Position numbers and translations under genes: made by a program. DNA of 64,000 bases. Origin: Isoetes taiwanensis (Eukaryota > Streptophyta > Lycopodiopsida > Isoetales > Isoetaceae). The notes below the pieces were generated by a model, which ran no database searches, was not told where the DNA came from, and saw only the letters and a program-made list of their open reading frames with translations. The stretch covers positions 5,380,195-5,444,194 of the forward strand of contig JAJEKV010000050.1 in NCBI GenBank assembly GCA_021234155.1. The letters run 5' to 3'. Below are positions 11,501-20,959 of the stretch, piece after piece; within the stretch, counting starts at the first letter, position 1; each line of letters begins with the position of its first letter.

Positions 11501-12149
11501 CTGAGGATGCCCAAGGAATTGCAGAAGAATCTGTTAGCAATACTGTTATCAACAAGGAGCCTGTTGATCGTGCAATGTACCTGGGATCTCGACGTGCACT
11601 CAAGAAAAAGGAAGGTCAAACTCCAGAGAAACTTGCAGATCTGCAGAAAGGAATGCTAGTGGCTGTACCTTCAACTGACGATGACGAAGAACGTCCTTTT
11701 TGAATTGCAAGGGTTGAAGACATTGTTTATAAAGACAACCTACCCTCAGTGATAAAAGTTCACTGGTATGCCACTAAGGATACAGATCCATTTGTTGGTC
11801 GGTATGATCCTGTGATAATTCCTTTTAAGAAAGGACGGAAAACAGTGAATAAGAATCACCTAGACAATCTGGACCTGGCTGAAACTCAAGTCTTGGCTTA
11901 CGATTTTACTTTAAAGGTTGATAACAGACTTCGCAGAACAACAGTAAACTTGTTGAAGTCTTTCTGCGAGGATAGCGAGGACGAAGCTGAACAAGACGAG
12001 GATAGCGTTCCGGCTGTTAGCTCTTCCACCACTTCAATAATCCTGAGGAGAGTGTCAATGAGGAGAGTGATCACCAGTCTGAAGGCATTGATGAGTACGA
12101 CGACATTCCAATACCTGCTCTTCTTAAAGGGCGTAAGCTACTCGTGTAA
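8574..12149 (+). pseudogene. DUF7869-like putative transposase, two exons, disabled
   Basis: Exon 1 is 8574-9904 (ATG 8575, TTTGCAG acceptor just before it). Exon 2 is 10432-12149 (stop TAA 12147-12149). The 1-nt phase at the 9905 donor fits the acceptor, and the protein would be about 1,015 residues. Residues 1-200: Ser/Thr/Pro-rich, disordered, with repeated TPSP. About 220-410: CCQKKCI, then KITKKEVYIMYADLF and ISYSYFLRLWKQEF. Near 400 a CxxC is masked by paired frameshifts. About 450-480: basic helix, then VVVDGMDQKKTSLPHF. About 562: LDNTSRENKN. About 598: VGHTHDQIDQMFSR. About 865: a beta-rich segment, IARVEDI..IKVHWY, then an acidic tail. The DGMDQ, LDNT and GHTHxxIDQ blocks are the conserved core of a widespread eukaryotic family I know as DUF7869. 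An RNase H-like, DDE-type nuclease fold is my inference. In-frame stops: TAG 8728, TGA 10785, TGA 11701 (where the family has Trp). Frameshifts near 9789, 10945 and 12030. Confidence 0.78.
9905..10431 (+). repeat. Transposase intron made of a tandem palindrome array
   Basis: The single intron of the transposase gene consists largely of about ten units of 45-60 bp. Each has a CTATGCGCGCATAG-type palindrome followed by CATGCTTCCTATTTTC and a CGCTTGT linker. Palindrome centres vary (GCGCGC, GCGCCGC, CGCGCGCGC), i.e. mostly indels inside the GC core with the CTATG/CATAG arms kept. Variation of this kind could be real drift or consensus error in a short GC repeat. Confidence 0.85.
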
Positions 12150-12627
12150 TTTGAATATTTGTACAGCTGTACATGACTAGTTTGTACAATGTAAGTCTTT
12201 CAAACTTAGGATCCCTGCTATATGCGCAAGATAGCATTTTGCAATTTTGTATCTTTTGTAGCAAACTATTTTTGTGCCTTGCCTATGCGCAAGATAGCAT
12301 GTGTCTTTGCTCCTTCAAAGAATAAAAATGTATAATGGCTCCATTTTATGGTTTCTGTCTTTAAAATTTGTCAAGAATTTGCTCGTTGTTTCATTTTGCG
12401 ACTTTCTGAATGTGTACCTAAAACAATTAAATTAAATTATTATTTTTATATCTAAAATGGGGATGTCAAATTAATAAGACGCCAATTTTTTGGTAATTTT
12501 GACCCCTAAAATGGCTACCGAATTCGTAAATTTAGGGTCATTTTTTTAATTGACCCCCCAAAAGTGGCTGAATTTAAGGATATCTTAGGGAATCTTTGAA
12601 AGATGCTTTTTATTAGTGCAAACGCAA
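12150..12627 (+). other. Transposon 3' flank and subterminal region
   Basis: Downstream of the transposase stop. Two palindrome variants (TATGCGCAAGATAGCA) occur at about 12222 and 12284. Then there is AT-rich sequence with AATAAA at about 12321, a plausible polyadenylation signal for the transposase transcript. Positions 12520-12580 contain CCTAAAATGGCTACCGAATT and a second similar word that resemble, inverted, the left subterminal region near 3677-3760. Confidence 0.5.
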
Positions 12628-12658
12628 GTCATTAGTGCGTTTGCACCGTCACCTTGTT
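12628..12658 (-). repeat. Right terminal inverted repeat
   Basis: Exact reverse complement of the left terminus, ending TTTGCACCGTCACCTTGTT. The inner side carries a second, imperfect short repeat of the same words (GTGCAAACGCAAG at 12616-12628), so the terminus has an internal palindromic character. It lies about 480 bp past the stop codon of the transposase gene. Confidence 0.88.
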
Positions 12659-12662
12659 TAGA

Positions 12663-14564
12663 AAGTCCATAGAAAAATTATTTCCAAAGATTTGATGGAT
12701 ACATGCGAGATAAAAACGATAGCAACAAAGCAAAACCACACCAATGGCCAATGCTTGAATAATAGGTTGGAAAGCACGAATCGCAAAACGGAAAAAAAAA
12801 AAGTTAATTATATATTATAACATCCCTTTGGAAGCAAAATGTAAGGACCAAATTTGGAAACAACCAGCAACGCAGCAACGCCGGAGAGCTCTTTTCATAA
12901 CTGCATGCTGGCATACTATCTGTTCGCATGGCATTGTTCTATTTGTTGCTATCCAACAAATTAGGAGATAGTATTCATGCTTAAGATCCTTATACATAAT
13001 TCCAATTATGACATAACCAATAAAACTTTGAAAGTACACCTAACCTCAGAAATAGAACTGTAGATAGATGCACAAAAGTGAGACTTAATCTAGCAAAGAG
13101 AAAAAGAAAGAAATGATGGGTGACTTGAAACATGCAACAAATCTGTAAATACTTGGAAGTGCTGGGAGTAGCACGCACCTCTTAGCTTGAACCAATGATT
13201 TGCAGCATTCTCCCAAGTGCCTAATCAGAAAAAATTAGATTATCATGCAGCTCACAATGTTATCAAGAAGTAGCGCTATCTTTTTCCTTTACATTTCTAT
13301 AGTGAAAGTACACTAATATAGCTTTTGTCCACTTATGACGAGAGAGACCTAGAGCCGTAGCTTTTAAAATGAAACAATTTCATTTTCTAGCATGATTTCT
13401 GATACACAGTTAACCATTACAAAAATATATAGACATTATTGTGCCTCAAATGTCTATTGCTCTGAGCTTTTCATACTACCTGGAAAATTTAAGTTTAATT
13501 AGCCCCTCCAAGGGGTCCCTATGTCCGGACACATATCTTTAGCTAAATTTAGTCTCCCCTTAACAATATGCATGTAAGTAAATAAACATGCACTAAGAAT
13601 TTATTCCTACAATTGCAAATAGGCATGCAATTACTTGCAAATTGCTTTAAGCACATCTACTGTTATTGCTGCATACTGGGCAAAAAATAAAGACTTTTTA
13701 AATAAAATTGAGTCCTCACTTCTTACTTTATCACAAGTTTGTTGAAATGTCTCACCAATAAAGGCGTAGCAACACAAGGCAGCATTCGGGTGCTGTGAAA
13801 ACATAAACATGAATTCCAGAAGATGTTCGACGCATATCGTAACTGCCCTGCAAAGGATACTAAACCATAAGCTTTATGACTGCACCACCTATCAAGAATT
13901 AATGAGCTAAAGCTGATGGCTTATAATGACTTAAATGCCAAGGTGTGTGTAAAACGCAAATGCAGTGATCAGTTTAAAGGAAAAACCAAAGAGCCTCTCT
14001 TTTCTTAACGTAAAGGCGTGTCAAAAGAAAACAGAAAGCAGACCACCTGGAATGGGTATGAGCCCTTGGAGCCACAGTTCAGCGAGCCCCTTCAGTTGCA
14101 GTTCCCCTGCAACAGAGTTAGTAAGAAATGCTCATAGGTGATGCATGTAACAGCCTTTTCTGCACATACCTCTTTTCTGACAAGATCTTCAAACTGGTCT
14201 CTTATAAAATGAGCGCAATCGATCAGGGTTGTGCCGCTATCCTTCCCACAAACTTTCGTGGGATCTTAGTTAGTTGGGGCTATGGCAGAAAATTTGTGAG
14301 CGAGAGGAACCCGATCCAACAGAAAAATTGCGCCTCTGATGTTTTGTTTGCAGAGGAGAAAAAGGAAGAAACGAATAAGTAAAGGGCGACTGATGCACTC
14401 CATTGCAACTCGAGGGGATTTGGCGATGAACTCCCGGCCGCTCTTCTGCAAAGGAATAAAGGCATAATCAAGAAAGGAATTGTTAAAACCCAAATAGAAG
14501 AATATCGATCCAATCCAAAAGCAAAATATTTTATGCCACGTTCCCCAACATAGCACATCATTTA
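12663..14564. other. Unassigned region with splice-like signals on the minus strand
   Basis: No gene recognised. Short minus-strand stretches bounded by plausible splice sites occur at about 14143-14290 (ending in GTATGTG donor), 14045-14105 and 13735-13855, and could be remnants of a spliced host transcript. Their reading frames do not join in phase, and no domain is visible. Treated as non-coding or decayed. Confidence 0.2.
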
Positions 14565-14895
14565 AATGCGTAGTGCTACCTTATTTAAATGATTCTAAAT
14601 GCGGTGCCACCTAGTCAAATGACATTTAATGCTGGATTTGGCTTTTCACCTTCCATGCACTTTCTTGTCAAGTTCAATGGCTAGGATTTCGCCTCTCTTC
14701 CTTGATCCAACGGTAATGAGATGTGGGGCATGCCCCCATGCATGCCCCATGGAGATCCGAAGGCTACAAATTTGCCACCTCATTGCTTTTCAAATAAACG
14801 GCCTTGATTCATTTGAGTATATAGACAAGGTATATGATGGGGTACATCCAAGTAATTTTCCTAACATATATAATGCAGTCTTATTTTTTGTTTGA
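14565..14895 (+). repeat. Solo block of the composite repeat, copy I
   Basis: Carries the conserved words of the composite repeat without a GATTC array: GCGGTGCCACC, CAATGGCTAGGATTTCGCC, TTGATCCAACGGT, then GGGGCATGCCCCCATGCATG and the AT-rich tail. It shows that the block can occur apart from the array. Confidence 0.65.
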
Positions 14896-17859
14896 GGGTG
14901 TAATATTTCTTTGAGCAGCTCTGGTATTGACACGCGTAGATAGACCCTAAAGACTAACCGTGACGTCATTTTCTTGCCCTACAAGCAATCTCTCTGCTTC
15001 GCCTGTTTAGAATCCTTAGTTTTTCAATTACCTTGACAGTCAGATTGAGCAAAATGAACCAAAGGTTTATCAGATTTGAGGTAAGAATGGTGGACGCCTC
15101 TTGAGCGGAAAGCTATTGATGTTTTAACTGCAAATGGTATATTAGGAGCAGAAATTTCGTCATGGCTGCATTCAATCGTTGCTCCTCTGGTTGTGGCCTC
15201 TGCTAGCTTCGGATTGCAAACAGGGCTTTCCCTGGTGTTGTTGTTGGTTTGTGGGCTGTCCCAGAGTGTAAGTTCTGTTGGAATACGGGCTATGGCTATG
15301 GCTATGGCGAGTGTCTGTCATTGATGTCATTGATGTCGGCACAAACTCAGACTGGCTTTTGTCTAGACCTTTCTGCTTAGCTACGCATTGCTTGGATTTA
15401 CATGGATTTAGAGACGGCCTTCTCAGCTTTTAAGTCCGTAGTTTTTAGAAGGGCATCAACAAAAGGTTCCCATTTGTTTCGCCAGCATCAATTTGATCGC
15501 AGCTTCAGGTAATACAACTTTTCAAAATGTCAAGGCCAGGGCCTCAGCCATATGAATGTGTTCGAGGAGCCTAGCCGCTGAGAGGCAGCATTACTCAAGA
15601 GATTTTTAGGTGGGTTCTCCCCTTTTTCTTTGTTTTCTCTGTTTTTGGCCCTTTTTTCTCTGTTTTTCTTTGTTTTCTCCAACAGTGCTATTCGTTGAAG
15701 ACTAGTCTTGTAATTTGCCCTGGATTAGTGCTATTCATTCAAGACTAGTCTGGCAATTTGTGGATTAACCAAAAGTATACCCCTCCTTTTTTATGTCTTA
15801 GATAAGTATGTTTGATGAGTCTGTAAGTATGTTTGATGAGTCTGTCATAAATGGTTTTAATCTCTTGCATCTATTTTTCCGGTTGTTCTCGGGCCTTTTC
15901 TATGCCGATGAAAGTAGTATCTCCAACACTTTGTATCCAAAGCGTAATTGTGCCATGCCAAAATTTGGATATGTCTTCTGATCATATGCATCTACCTTTG
16001 TCACTTCTATACTATGGGGGGCATAATTACTCATTGGCTTGTGCTAGAAGGATTTCTACAGATAGTCCGGGGAGGCCGCATGGAATATTACTTGGATTGC
16101 TGAATTCTTGAGATGGCATCAGACATTATGTTGTTATTTTTGTTAGTATTCTAATCACTTATTTTTAATTCCACCGGCATTTGCTGGAGTTTGTAAAGTT
16201 TCATACATTATCTGCAATACTGAATCTCTTTTTGCAGAGTCCCATCAGAGGTGATATATTTAGATTTACTATCACTGAGTTTGCAATGAACTACCACACC
16301 TTTTCCTTTCCACTGACTTCATGAATGAATAACCTTGTGCGTCCTTTGCATTCAAGTCTTTGCAAAGTATGAATTATCACCCGGTTTAGGTGATGCATAG
16401 GCCCACTAATGCCTTGGCATGAACCATGGTGCGATTAGTGAAACTGGTTTGCTTTACACAAACTAGTCTACATTCATTCTTCATGTTCTTATTCTAGTGG
16501 TTAAATAGCTTCTAGTTTAATCTGCTACCGACAGATTAAACTATACGTCTGGAATTGAACACTATACGGTTCCAAACAGGATGTACAGACTGAAAATGCA
16601 GAGGAAGAATTAGAAGACTACATATGTTTTAAGGTTAATTCCGATGCTTGCTGTATTGGTTTGATTTGGCATTTTGGTTCTAGTTCTGGGGAAGCTACAT
16701 CAGCCGAGGTGGTAACACTACGATTGGATGGTCAATTTGCCCTGTATTGATCCGGCTCTTTACAAGGTATTCATGTTCATGAGGTTTTCATCACAAGCGA
16801 AGAAAATGAGCCCATGTCGTTGCTAATTTCTTTGCAAAGCAACGGCAACTAATTCTCGCTTCTTGGTGAGAGAAGGCATTATGAGGAGAACACAAGGGCA
16901 TGGATTATGCTTTCACAATTGCAGAATCTTCCATTTGCATTAGTGTCAACGTAAGCAGAATCTGTGAAATTTTGACTTTCTTAAAAGTTGGAGACTCTCA
17001 CTGGCCTTATGATATACTAAAAACACCATGAATCAGAGTTCTAGGCCTCTTTGAGTGATCCCCTGAAGGATTTTTTAATGTATAATTTAGGACAAGGAAT
17101 CCATCAAGTCTACTGTCCTCATAAACTCACCCAGTGGGCAGCTTCAAAATCTCGTTACTGCCCTTCCATTGCACATTATATTAGGCTCACGAATCAATGT
17201 GAGCTCTTGGCCAATGCCCGACCCAAGCTTTAGCTTTAGTATTGAAGCCACATGTCACTCCAGCATTGCTTAAATGCACAACCCATGATGAAGCAACGAT
17301 TGGATTGCATTACTAGAAGAAGAATGGTTGTTTTTGCCGTTTGTTACTGAAAGCTCAGAAGAAAAGAGTTTCTGTTTTGCGAATTCCAGCTGGGAGAAAA
17401 AAAAAAAAGAATTTTTTTCCAAAAGATTTAGGCAGGCATTATTCAAACATCTCTGGTTTTATCATTTGGATGGTGGAGCAATTTGGTTAAACAAAGGAAG
17501 CATTCATGATCTCGGTTCCACTTTTTGCTATATGTCAGAGCTGGATTTGTTATGCAGCTGTCTTATTTGTCAATGAATTTAACCATGAGAAAATATAACC
17601 TATTGTTTGATTTTTTGCTATTACTAATCCTTCCAAGTAGAATGTTCCAATGGCACATAGACTCCAATCCCTGTTTTTCAAATAAAATTTACGTGGCTCC
17701 ACTATAGATAGATAATATAATAAAAGTATAGTTCCTACAAATTTTCTTTTTTATGTCATAATTTTTTCTACCTTAATGGCACCCATAGGTCGATCTGCAT
17801 CCAATATATCTTTGATCCAGTATATCTTTGTCAAATCATGCATTTGAGAATATACATTA
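14896..17859. other. Spacer without recognised features
   Basis: Nearly 3 kb. I see no gene, RNA or transposon that I can support. Open frames are short, lack splice-site logic and have no protein-like composition. One small direct duplication is present at about 15691-15757 (GTGCTATTCGTTGAAGACTA type). Confidence 0.4.
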
Positions 17860-18345
17860 TCAGAAACTGGCTTCCTTTTAAAAAGAGACAATATTTATTG
17901 TGACTTACATTCAGTTTACTTATATTGTCTGGTGTTTCATTGCTCAAAATGACTAGCCCTTTGGATTCTTTAAAGCAAGGAGCTAAAAAAAAATGGAAGG
18001 AAGGAAGGAAGGAAGGTACTTTTATCGTCCACGGAGACCAATCGGTCTATGGGACCCAATACAAAAACGCAGCAAGCGGATTACATCAGGCAAATAACTA
18101 CATCAACTACATATCAAAAACTGGCTTCCTTTTGAAAAAAGACAATATTTATTGCAACTTACATTCACTTTACAAATATTGCCTGGTGTTTGTTTCATTG
18201 CTCAAAATGACTAACTCATTGGAATCTTTAAAGCAAGGAGCATCAAAAAATACAAGGCAGATAACTACACCAAAATGACTAACTCTTTGGAATCTTTAAA
18301 GCAAGGAGCATCAAAAAATACAAGGCAGATAACTACACCAACTAC
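17860..18345 (+). repeat. Imperfect direct duplication split by a LINE tail
   Basis: A segment starting CAGAAACTGGCTTCCTTTT at 17862 recurs at about 18115. A shorter third copy of its end (CAAAATGACTAACTCTTTGG) follows at 18272-18340. The first copy is interrupted at about 17984-18088 by a short antisense LINE 3' end. Confidence 0.75.
17984..18088 (-). mobile_element. 5'-truncated LINE 3' tail, antisense
   Basis: Read on the minus strand it ends CCCATAGACCGATTGGTCTC, CGTGGACGATAAAAG, then five CTTC units. This matches the 3' terminus of the larger LINE at 27487-27545 (CATAGGCC..GGCCTCCGTGGACG) and the tail at 52348-52405. Only about 100 bp are present. Confidence 0.65.
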
Positions 18346-18436
18346 AATTATTATGCTGCACATAATTCCAGCCAACGAGTGAGTCTATAGAAGGACTAGG
18401 CTACTGCAAACAATTTCCTTTGCTGTAGGGGATCGA

Positions 18437-18486
18437 GAAAGAGAAATGTTCGCGGCGGCCTTGGCCGCCGCGGACATTTCTCTTTC
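18437..18486. repeat. GC-rich hairpin (GGCC-TT-GGCC), copy 1
   Basis: Near-perfect inverted repeat: a 24-bp stem with one mismatch and a TT loop, core GGCGGCCTTGGCCGCC, flanked by GAAAGAGAAATGT and its complement. Related hairpins lie at 37473-37518 and 50269-50313. Possibly the 3' terminal stem of a LINE or SINE family; not a rho-type terminator in this setting. Confidence 0.8.
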
Positions 18487-20900
18487 CTGCAATACAAACA
18501 TTGGGGGGATGAGGAACTAGTTGTGCGCATTCGTTGCAAGAGAAGCACTTTGATGAGTATTCAATTACCATGCATCCCAGTACATTAGGGCATACACATT
18601 TTGTATATGGATTATAAACAGCTAATTATTTAACAACATGAAAAACCTTTTAACATGAGATCTAAGCATTATTGTATCCTAGGGGTGGGTTATTCTGTAG
18701 ATAATGGGTACCATGAGGTAGAGTTGCAGGTGATTCCGCAAGCCAAATTTCAAGGCAAAATATGTCAGCATAGGCAACTATGCCGGAAAACCCAATGTTG
18801 GCATGGCTTGGCATATATTTTGTGGCAAAATACCATGTCCCTAAAAGTTATATAGGGTAACAATGGATGTAAACGAGTTGGCAAAAGATAGGTCCTTCCT
18901 ATCAATTCCTGCAGGTGCAAAGAGCTATACAGAGTCCTTGGTTACAGAGTCTGTGTTTCCATTATAAATGCACCCATAGAGATTTGACCAGAGACAATGT
19001 TGGATCAACGCATTTTGTTTTTGCCTTTGAAACTTTTGCCTCTATGATCTTATTTCAAAAAGCAGTAATAAGAGCTTTGGTATCCTTTAGAAATTTAAAT
19101 TTAGATGCAATTTCTTCAGATCTCAAAACTTCTGCTGCATGGTAGACAAAAAAAATCTCGAAACATGGCCTGTAGAGAAGGACTTCAATCCGTCTTCAAG
19201 AGCAGAACCCATTGCATTGCCCATTTGCGTTTGTTTTGCAAGCCGATCTGTCCATAGCAGGTCCTTTGTCCTTGCTGCTACGCACGGTAGTGGCCCCGTC
19301 TTTATTTGATAACACCCCAGTACTTTGCTTTCCTCTTTCTCCACGGTTTCGTCTCTTGCCTGTAATTTCTACTTAGTTGCTTTTTATTTTTTCTGGGGAC
19401 CCATCTCTTTTCGTGCCTACGGGGAGAGCTTTGCATTGATTCTCTCACCCTCAAAGGCAAGTGCAGATTTGCTGATTTTAGCCATGGTTGCTGGTTTGCA
19501 GATTTGCTGATTTTTGCTGAATGGTCGTCTCGGACGAGGCCCTGGCCCTGCTCGCCCGTTCCTTTCCAAATTTTCGCTCTCTGGTTCTGATAAATTGCGA
19601 CGGATTAGCACTGATGGTCTTGCAGCCAGTGCAGATATGTTCAAAATAAGGAAACATTACTTCCCTGACTTTTTCACATTGCATTATACTCTAAATCGGA
19701 AGGAAGGGATTAAACATCCCAACAATGGTCACATCCCCTGTTTTTTCCTGCCTTGCGTATCAAAGGGGCAAGGTAAATCCAACTGGAAGGAGATGATGTA
19801 GGATTGATCCGGCCCAATGATGAAGCTTCAAGTGTTGTGCTGCAGATGCGGACCTTCTCTTACAGATCTGATAAGAGTGCTTTATTTTTCAGATCGGGCA
19901 TCTTATATTTCAAAAAGTTTTATCATAGGAACTGTGGACTGAAATTCCTCCTCTAGGAACAAATAAATCGAAAAACTAGCCTAGTTGTCTTGAAACTGTA
20001 AATCAACCTGATAGAATAAAAAAGCACCAATGTCCTTTTTGGTAACTAGAAAGGAAACCCTGCACCATAAAGAACCAACTGCTTCATGAGCATATATGTA
20101 TCACCAGATTTCATGAATTGAAACTTTGACAAATTTAAAATAATCATACTTCAATAACTCACATTCCAACAGACCTGCAGTTGTGCAAATCCCATAATAT
20201 TTTCCAGCAGGACCCTACTGCAGTTGTGTCTGGCATGATTTTGTGGGTAAGACTAAAACCATTTCCTGAGAAGCGTGGATATCTTCCAGCACCATTCCTA
20301 GAGATCAACAATCCATCCCAGTTACCGAAGACAGCTGAACAAATCGCCAAGGATTCAGTGATCCTTCATAAGAACCGACCTGCATTTCAACTAAAACAGA
20401 ACCTCCTGGACCTCCGAGGGCGGTTAGACCTACTTAAAATACGGCTCAACTAATCAAGAGCACATTCCAATTTTGCATCTAAACTGCACAAATCGGAAGG
20501 CATTGAAGGTCTAAGCTACAAATCGGATGTGGGCGCTCAGATGTCATTGAGCAAGAGCACATTCTGCAGAGAAAAATCCACATTCATGCTCGCTCGGCCA
20601 AATTCCTTCAAACAAAAAATAGGGAGCAATGGGCAATGCACCGGAACCAGCAATATATGCTAGGCATGACCTCAACGGTGGATCTGAGAGGAAAAGTGGG
20701 TGTGGTGGCATGAAGTCCGGCAGTGGCAGCAAAGGTGTGGAGGAGAATAAACCTTCCAATGCCGAGGAGAATAAACCTTCCAATGCCTAACCGCCAGCAT
20801 CGCGGGTCAACCTCTGAGCCATAAGTATGCCATAAATGCGGTGCCATAAATGCCTAATCTGCAATAAATGCCCAAATCACAACGCATCATGCCAATATAA
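18487..20900. other. Spacer without recognised genes
   Basis: No gene supported. Around 19400-19570 the sequence is GC-richer, with a repeated word (GCAGATTTGCTGATTTT) at 19464 and 19499, and looks like a 5' untranslated region or first exon, but there is no convincing frame. A 27-bp tandem (GAGGAGAATAAACCTTCCAA) lies at about 20740-20787. Confidence 0.35.
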
Positions 20901-20959
20901 TTTGTAAGGAAGATATTAGACGGGGGCAGAAAAATGTATCTGCTTTATAATAGGAAGGA

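Larger units (their letters stand above)
3606..12658. mobile_element. TIR DNA transposon with DUF7869-like transposase and DNA methyltransferase
   Basis: A 9,053-bp element bounded by 31-bp perfect terminal inverted repeats (3606-3636 and 12628-12658) and flanked by the same four bases, TAGA, at 3602-3605 and 12659-12662. Subterminal regions also resemble each other in inverted orientation (about 3677-3711 versus 12541-12577). Two divergent spliced genes fill it: a methyltransferase on the minus strand and a DUF7869-like putative transposase on the plus strand. A 14-nt palindrome, CTATGCGCGCATAG, and variants occur throughout its introns and spacer and not elsewhere in the window, which independently supports treating the region as one unit. 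The arrangement (ends, transposase, cargo) is that of an autonomous cut-and-paste element, but both genes are broken here, so this copy is probably dead. The superfamily is unknown to me. Calling the large gene a transposase rests on family context and its acidic/His-rich core motifs, not on a proven activity. Confidence 0.8.

Noticed and set aside
12815-14560. Multi-exon host gene on the minus strand
   Set aside because: Splice-like sites exist but candidate exons do not join in phase and encode nothing recognisable.
20159-20453. Overlapping 63- and 90-codon frames near 20.3 kb
   Set aside because: No family resemblance, no splice sites in phase, and frames on both strands are equally open.
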